Positions 18,114-22,500 of a stretch of 22,500 bases of DNA are shown piece after piece; the first letter of the stretch is position 1; the number at the start of each line of letters is the position of its first letter. Under the pieces are notes generated by a model, which had not been told where the DNA came from, searched no databases, and saw only the letters and a list, made by a program, of their open reading frames with translations. A program made the translations under genes and the position numbers. The stretch covers positions 1-22,500 of the forward strand of contig JAHBMJ010000030.1 in NCBI GenBank assembly GCA_018398765.1, given 5' to 3'. This DNA is from Chromera velia (lineage: Eukaryota > Sar > Chromeraceae).

Positions 18114-20349
18114 ACAGACAGTTAAGCGCACACGGTGACCGCACTTCAACTGCTCACTTGCCTGTCTGACTATCTGTCTGTCTGTCTGTCTGTCTGTCTG
18201 TGTGCAGGGTACGATTACGGGTACAGCGGTTACAGGTATGGATCCTATTATGGTGCTGTTGGCTGCGGTGAGTGCTCTGCTCTTTTCTGTTGCTCTCTCT
18301 CTCTCTCTCTCTCTCTCTGTGCGTGTGTGTGTGTGCGTGTGTGCGTGTGTGTGCGTGTGTCTATCTCTGTTTCTGTCTCTGTTCTATCTGCGTCTGTCTC
18401 TCTCTGTTTCTCTGACTTAAACGAAGAGACGCATGAACGCGCGCAGGAACAAAGGTATGCGTGAATGAATAAATGCGTGCATGCAGGATACGGAGGGGGA
18501 TACTACGGTTCCCAAATCTACCCAACGACAGTCATCAACACCTACACATCCTTCCCCGTTGCCTCCTCCCTCTGTTACCAAGACTGCTACTACCAGGGAT
18601 TTGAGGGGTCAGTCTGCGATCCGCTGTCTCTTCGCTTTTCGTCTGTCCACCTATGTACCTATACCTGCCTTCTTTGCTTTTTTGATTGAATTGCAGTCCT
18701 CACCTTGAAATGAATGACTTGTCCCATGCATTCTCTGTTTTCTTGACAACGTTTTTGAACCCGATGGTTTCCTACCCGACTGCCCTCCCCCCTGGTGCAG
18801 GTACTACGGCGGCACTGCAGGGTCTTTTTTTTCATACAGAATAAATAAATAAATACAATAAGAATTCTGTATGAAAATAAATACGTGCAGGTACTACGGC
18901 GGCACTGCAGGGTATTACACGTGAGTCGGGCCTGAATTAATTTCTTCCCTCTGGCTCTATCGGATGACTGGTCTACCCGTCCTTCCTTTCTTCTTCCTTC
19001 CTCTTTCTTTCTCTTTGTCTTTCCTGCAATTTATTTGTCCCCCCCCCGTTGCCTCCAGGCACTTCAACCTGCACCCCATCTTTCCCGCCACCCACCTACG
19101 CTGCTCTTCCTCTTAGAATCCTTCCTACTCTCCTTCCTCCTTCCCTTCCATTTCTCGTGCTTCAACTCCTGATAGCTCTTTCTGTTTTCCGTCGTGGTCG
19201 GAAGGAATGTCACAAGAAGTAGGTAGGCCCACCTCGATGATGTTTGCATTCCTTCCGCTCTTCTGTCCTTTCTTCTTATACGTTCTCGTTAATTGTCTCT
19301 CTCTCTTTTCACGCAGGCCCGTGTACTACAAGGAACAAGCCGGGTTGCCCTACTCTCCCCCAGTCGACACGACCGTCAGCGTTGTTGTTGAGGACCAACC
19401 TCAGGCCGCAAACGCATACGATGGCCCTGTGGTAGTCGTTGTGGAGGCACCAGGAGGGACCCGGTCCGAGGTCGCTGTTCCTATCGCGCCCCCTGCGGCA
19501 CTCTCTGAGAACGAGGCCCCGGCAGACCCTGCAGACTTCTGTCCCTGTCAGAATCCGGGAGATCCCCATTTCCCCTGTCCTGCCGACATGCCTGAAGGCT
19601 GGTGTGCCGAGAACGCGCCTGCCGAATTTGAGGCCGTGTGCCCCTGTCAGAATACCGGAGACGCCAACTATCCGTGTCCCGATGACATGCCTGAGGGATG
19701 GTGTGAGGCCAACGCAGAGGCAGACCCCGAAGACTTCTGCCCCTGTCAAAATCCCGACGACGAACATCACCCCTGTCCGGATGACATGCCAGAGAACTGG
19801 TGTCAAGAGAACACACCCGTCGACCCTGCAGACTTCTGCCCCTGTCAAAACACAGGAGACGTCCATCACCCCTGTCCCGATGACATGCCAGACGGATGGT
19901 GCGAAGAGAATTTCCAGCCTCTGCCCCCTGTGACAGAGTCCCCACTGGACGAAGGCACGACCCCTGTGTATGAAGACGTGTGCCCCTGTCAAAATACCGG
20001 AGACGCCCATCACCCGTGTCCCTCCGACATGCCCGAGAATTGGTGCCTTGACAACGCACCCCCTGACCCTGCCGATTACTGCCCCTGCCAGAACACAGGC
20101 GACGCCCACTACCCTTGCCCGGAGGACATGCCGGACAGATGGTGTGAGGACAACTTCCAGGCTCCCCCCGTAACGGCGGTCCAGCAGCCGGCAGACCCTG
20201 CAGAGTTCTGTCCGTGCGAACGTCCCGGAGACAGACACTACCCGTGCCCCACAGACATGCCAGATGGCTGGTGTGCGCAGGCAGAGGGGGGGGGCGCTGG
20301 AGGGGTTCGTCAACTGGCTACGGCGGTGTGGAATATGTTTTTCTCTTGA
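14331..20349 (+). CDS. Secreted charge-block protein: acidic, RGG/Pro, Gly-Tyr and Cys-repeat domains (about 10 exons)
   Basis: Proposed exons: 14331-14382, 14476-14513, 14616-16794, 17030-17074, 17424-17576 (or 17588), 18208-18267, 18487-18607, 18801-18821, 18891-18920 and 19317-20349, giving about 1243 aa. Most donors are GTGAGT, GTCAGT, GTGGGT or GTGAGC; most acceptors end TGCAG. Phases agree throughout, except that the exon 5 donor is uncertain: two phase-compatible GT sites, both off consensus. Order of domains: signal peptide MRLFLVLGCLIAHSVLKG; acidic Glu/Asp/Trp region (about 31-240) then Ser-rich stretch; Arg-Gly-Pro repeats (about 300-756); Gly/Tyr/Phe segment (about 757-870); linker; seven four-cysteine repeats (975-1219); short tail. 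Introns 1 and 2 (93 and 102 nt) are open and multiples of three, so they might instead be exonic. No homologue is recognised. A cell-surface, wall, adhesive or mineral-binding structural role is inference from composition. RGG repeats usually mark RNA-binding proteins, but the signal peptide and cysteines argue for secretion. Confidence 0.75.
15420..16794 (+). repeat. Coding repeats of the Arg-Gly-Pro domain
   Basis: Within exon 3 three repeat types follow one another. First are about nine RRPPARRPGGG-like units (15475-15890). Next come three KGRRPGGGRPPAR-like units (15910-16060). Last are nine RFGAVGRGG units interleaved with five RRGFGGGKGG units (16065-16580). The DNA repeats are nearly identical near the 3' end, indicating recent expansion or homogenisation. 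All periods are multiples of three and stop-free, which leaves two minus frames and a second plus frame open for over 450 codons. I treat those as shadows. Confidence 0.9.
17677..17821. repeat. GGAA/GGGA polypurine tract in intron 5
   Basis: A purine-only low-complexity tract inside the 631-nt (or 619-nt) intron upstream of the exon at 18208. Frames through it are not coding. Confidence 0.9.
18080..18204. repeat. (CA)n and (TCTG)n microsatellites in intron 5
   Basis: A CA run at 18080-18110 and a TCTG run at about 18173-18201 lie in the intron. The TCTG run directly precedes the acceptor TGTGCAG at 18207 and may serve as its pyrimidine tract. Confidence 0.9.
18293..18362. repeat. (TC)n then (TG)n microsatellite in intron 6
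   Basis: TC repeats change to GTGTGTGCGTGTG repeats shortly after the GTGAGT donor at 18268. Confidence 0.9.
18795..18913 (+). mobile_element. 61-bp hairpin insertion flanked by a perfect 29-bp direct repeat (candidate new intron)
   Basis: The 29 bp at 18795-18823 (GTGCAG then GTACTACGGCGG and on) recur exactly at 18885-18913. Between them lies a 61-bp AT-rich segment with a T-run, AAATA repeats and perfect inverted arms TTTCATACAGAAT and ATTCTGTATGAAA. Each repeat carries an acceptor GTGCAG plus the start of a coding exon. Splicing from GG|GTCTTT (18822) to the second acceptor (18890) would remove a 69-nt intron and keep the frame, giving a duplicated YYGGTAG segment. Alternatively the first copy is skipped and one intron spans 18608-18890; that also keeps the frame. 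Confidence 0.7.
19540..20274 (+). repeat. Seven coding copies of a four-cysteine repeat
   Basis: Each copy fits C-P-C-[QE]-x7-P-C-P-x-D-M-P-x2-W-C, that is C-x-C-x9-C-x8-C, with invariant DMP and WC. Spacing from copy to copy is 33 aa, except after copies 4 and 6, where a longer linker begins with EENFQPLPPVT or EDNFQAPPVT. This suggests the array grew as blocks ending in that linker. The 28 cysteines and many Asp, Glu and His residues could form disulfides or bind metal; neither is shown. Confidence 0.95.
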
Positions 20350-20950
20350 AAAGAAGGGAGGACGGATGGGGTGATAGGAGGGAGATCTTGGGAGTGGAAT
20401 TAAAGGAAGGAAATTGAATGGGGGGGGTGGGGTAATGCATTCATTCCATTCCGCCGATGGATGCGTCTTCAGTTGTTTACGACTCGACTCCATGGAGCCT
20501 TTGCTGCACATTTTGTTGTTGTTCTTTCATGTTCTTTCGTCAGTGCGTATCTGAGTAAATTCATGCGGAGGGAGGGACGGCTTGCTGTCGCCGCGCGACC
20601 TCTGTCCCTCCTCTCCCCTCCGTGTGTGTGTGGTTCTCTTCTCTCTGCCTACCCTCCTGCCTGCCTGCCTGTCTGAGTGATCCTCCGACATACTCGCGCC
20701 TCCCTCCCTCCCTCCAATTTGTCCCCCTCCGTGCGAGTCCTGAGGGCTCTCTTGACGACACACAACGCTTTGGTACTGAAGAAGGAATCACCTGACAGAC
20801 ATGCAGACTTTTTCGATTCTCCTTTTCCGTCATTTATGAATGACGGCAGAATGCAATGGACACTCCCGGCCCTGCATGGAGGCGTCTGTCTGCATCCATC
20901 CCAACGTCTCCCTTCCTTTCTGGAATCTGCACATTCCTTCCGGATCATTC
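20350..20950. other. 3' flank of the secreted-protein gene, no further gene seen
   Basis: GA-rich then CT-rich low-complexity DNA. No polyadenylation hexamer is evident soon after the stop, though AATTAAAGG lies at about 20398. A frame starting at 20461 has a hydrophobic stretch but no supported continuation. Confidence 0.45.
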
Positions 20951-21079
20951 ACTTCTTCTTCTTCTTCTTCTTCTTCTCCTTCTCCTTCTTCTCCTTCTTC
21001 TTCTTCTTCTCCTCCTTCTCCTTCTCCTTCTCCTTCTTCTTCTTCTCCTTCTTCTTCTTCTGCTTCTTCTTCTTCTTCA
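20951..21079. repeat. (TTC)n/(CTC)n trinucleotide tract
   Basis: About 130 bp of TTC with CTC and one GCT interruption. On the minus strand this is a GAA/GAG run giving poly-Glu frames that I do not accept as coding. Confidence 0.95.
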
Positions 21080-21539
21080 TTGAAGCACGCTTCTTCATTG
21101 CAGCCGTGCTTCAACGTCCAAGCCATCTGACCTGCATATCGATGCAAGTCCACGACAATTGAAGCAGACATCACCGGTCTGCTGCATAAGTCCATCAATG
21201 AATGAAATGAAGGCGTGCTTGCATAAAGGGCAAATATACAAGACTGCATGCATGTGTGTCTGTGTGCGTGTGATTGATCGATCGTGAAATCAATCAATTC
21301 CTGCCGGCAGGCACCGCTGTGCTTCCGGTTTAATTTGTTGTGCCACTCCCTGCGTGAAGTGCAATAAATGAATGACCACAACGGGGAGCAATCTGACTGT
21401 GAAAAAGGGGTGACAACTTGAAGTGTTTTCACCTATGCAGCTTTTCACACGTGACACATCATGCTGGACATGATGCGTAGCTATTCCTAGCATCATGCTG
21501 CATGCACTGCCCGGAAACAAATTTTTATGAAAGCTTACT
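21080..21539. other. Intergenic DNA, no gene seen
   Basis: TGCATG and GATC-rich sequence with short unconvincing frames. TGTGTCTGTGTGCGTGTG at about 21254 is a small microsatellite. Confidence 0.5.
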
Positions 21540-22500
21540 TGTATCTAGAGTCTAGACTTGTATAAAACTATAGATAAAACTGAATAATACAACATCATTG
21601 TATTAGTATACTATAAATACACAAAACGTCATCATTTAGAACAAGCTAACTAACCAACCAGGATTAGTGATAAGTGATTTAGTAGTGCCCTAGAGCACTG
21701 TCACCGTTTTAGGATTAGGAGACTATGATAGGCGTGGTCGCTACGACAGGATTACAGGATTACATTGTGTTTGGGGCTGGAGCCCTAGACCTGCATGCCA
21801 GTTACCTGACTCGTTAGATAGATTATACTAGATTATACTGTATTTATACATATTAAATCTTCAAAAAAAAAAATCTATCTAACGAATCTAACTAATCTAA
21901 ACTAATTCACAAAAAACTTATCCCTAGACTTCTCCTTTCTCCAAGAATTTAAAGTTATCAGTAAAAACTGAAGTCTTGGAATTTCTTTTCCCAGGTAACT
22001 CTCTCAGATCCCGCCTAGCCTCCCGCAGTTAAAGAGACGATCTTCCAAGAGAAATTGTAGATTGAGCTTCAAGAAGACTTGAAAGTCAATGATGATCGAT
22101 AGGCCGGCACAGTCATTAGCTTACTTAAGAAGGCTGGCGCGGAAGAGCAGCCTGAGTGCCGAGCCTGGCTGCTTAGGTTGCTCAGCAGGCAGCAGCCCCA
22201 AAGAGTATATAATCTAATCTAAATTTAAGTTAATTTTGCGTTTTAGATTTTTTAGATAGATCATTATCTAGATCATTATATTAGATTTGGGGGAATAAAA
22301 AATTTAATCTAACACAAAATCTATCTAAAGACCACGCCTATAGAGACCGTGCCTAGGTTTTCTATTTTTTTTTTGTTTTATGCTAGGTTTTACGTAAATT
22401 ATGATTATTAATATAATCATCAGCTTCTGCATGCTACTATGATGCTAGCCAACCTAGCTTCCATCTCAGGTTATTCATCAATTAAGGTAAAAGACGACAC
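21540..22500. repeat. AT-rich, inverted-repeat-rich DNA to the window edge
   Basis: Variants of ATCTAA/TTAGAT recur. GACTCGTTAGATAGATT (21808-21824) is complementary, with one mismatch, to AATCTATCTAACGAATC (21872-21888). Another pair, TTTAGATAGAT near 22250 and ATCTATCTAAA near 22319, repeats the theme. GATAGGCGTGGTC near 21727 is inverted at about 22330 (GACCACGCCTAT). A GC-richer island at 21990-22200 has no clear gene. This could be a decayed DNA transposon extending past the window, but I cannot define its ends. Confidence 0.45.

Noticed and set aside
19309-20511. 400-codon minus-strand frame opposite the Cys repeats
   Set aside because: It is the shadow of a repetitive coding exon; the plus frame has conserved Cys, Trp and DMP positions in seven repeats and the minus frame shows no comparable constraint.
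20461-20676. Hydrophobic N-terminus (MRLQLFTTRLHG...) ending near a GTCAGT
   Set aside because: It could be a signal-peptide exon of another gene, but I found no phase-compatible, protein-like continuation before the TTC tract.

Overview
The window looks like nuclear DNA of a eukaryotic alga or other protist. Genes are split by short spliceosomal introns (donors mostly GTGAGT or GTCAGT, acceptors mostly TGCAG). Long microsatellites sit between and inside genes, and there is a 1.4-kb minisatellite. One gene is a GAF-type hybrid histidine kinase, a class found in algae, fungi, amoebae and plants but not animals. A chromerid alveolate such as Chromera, or a stramenopile, would fit; this is inference and the sequence alone does not settle it.

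Layout. 1-1440: about 30 copies of a roughly 48-bp minisatellite, followed by a 54-bp duplication. 1979-2837: two 195-bp direct repeats 94% identical, differing only by transitions, around a 469-bp GC-rich spacer unlike its surroundings. 3135-3368: a MITE-like element with terminal inverted repeats and a 9-bp target duplication. 3369-4916: no recognisable gene, with a degenerate ACAGAC-rich tract. 4917-6474 (minus): a proposed three-exon gene for a small secreted eight-cysteine preproprotein. 6475-8783: gene-poor, with a 325-bp foldback element. 8784-13590 (minus): three-exon hybrid histidine kinase of 1200 aa (GAF, HisKA, HATPase, long insert, receiver). 14331-20349 (plus): a gene of about ten exons for a secreted charge-block protein of about 1243 aa. 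20350-22500: no recognisable gene, a TTC tract, then AT-rich repetitive DNA.

The most novel item is the gene at 14331-20349. Two long open stretches that look like separate genes join through small Gly/Tyr-coding exons whose phases agree, apart from one uncertain donor. The product has a signal peptide, an acidic Glu/Trp domain, an Arg-Gly-Pro repeat domain, a Gly/Tyr domain and seven copies of a four-cysteine motif, C-x-C-x9-C-x8-C. I recognise no family. Inside it, a 69-nt intron lies between two perfect 29-bp copies of an acceptor plus exon, as expected of a recent intron-creating insertion.

The kinase and the secreted protein are divergently transcribed with 740 bp between their start codons; a shared control region is possible but not shown. 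All gene models are read from sequence, without transcript support.
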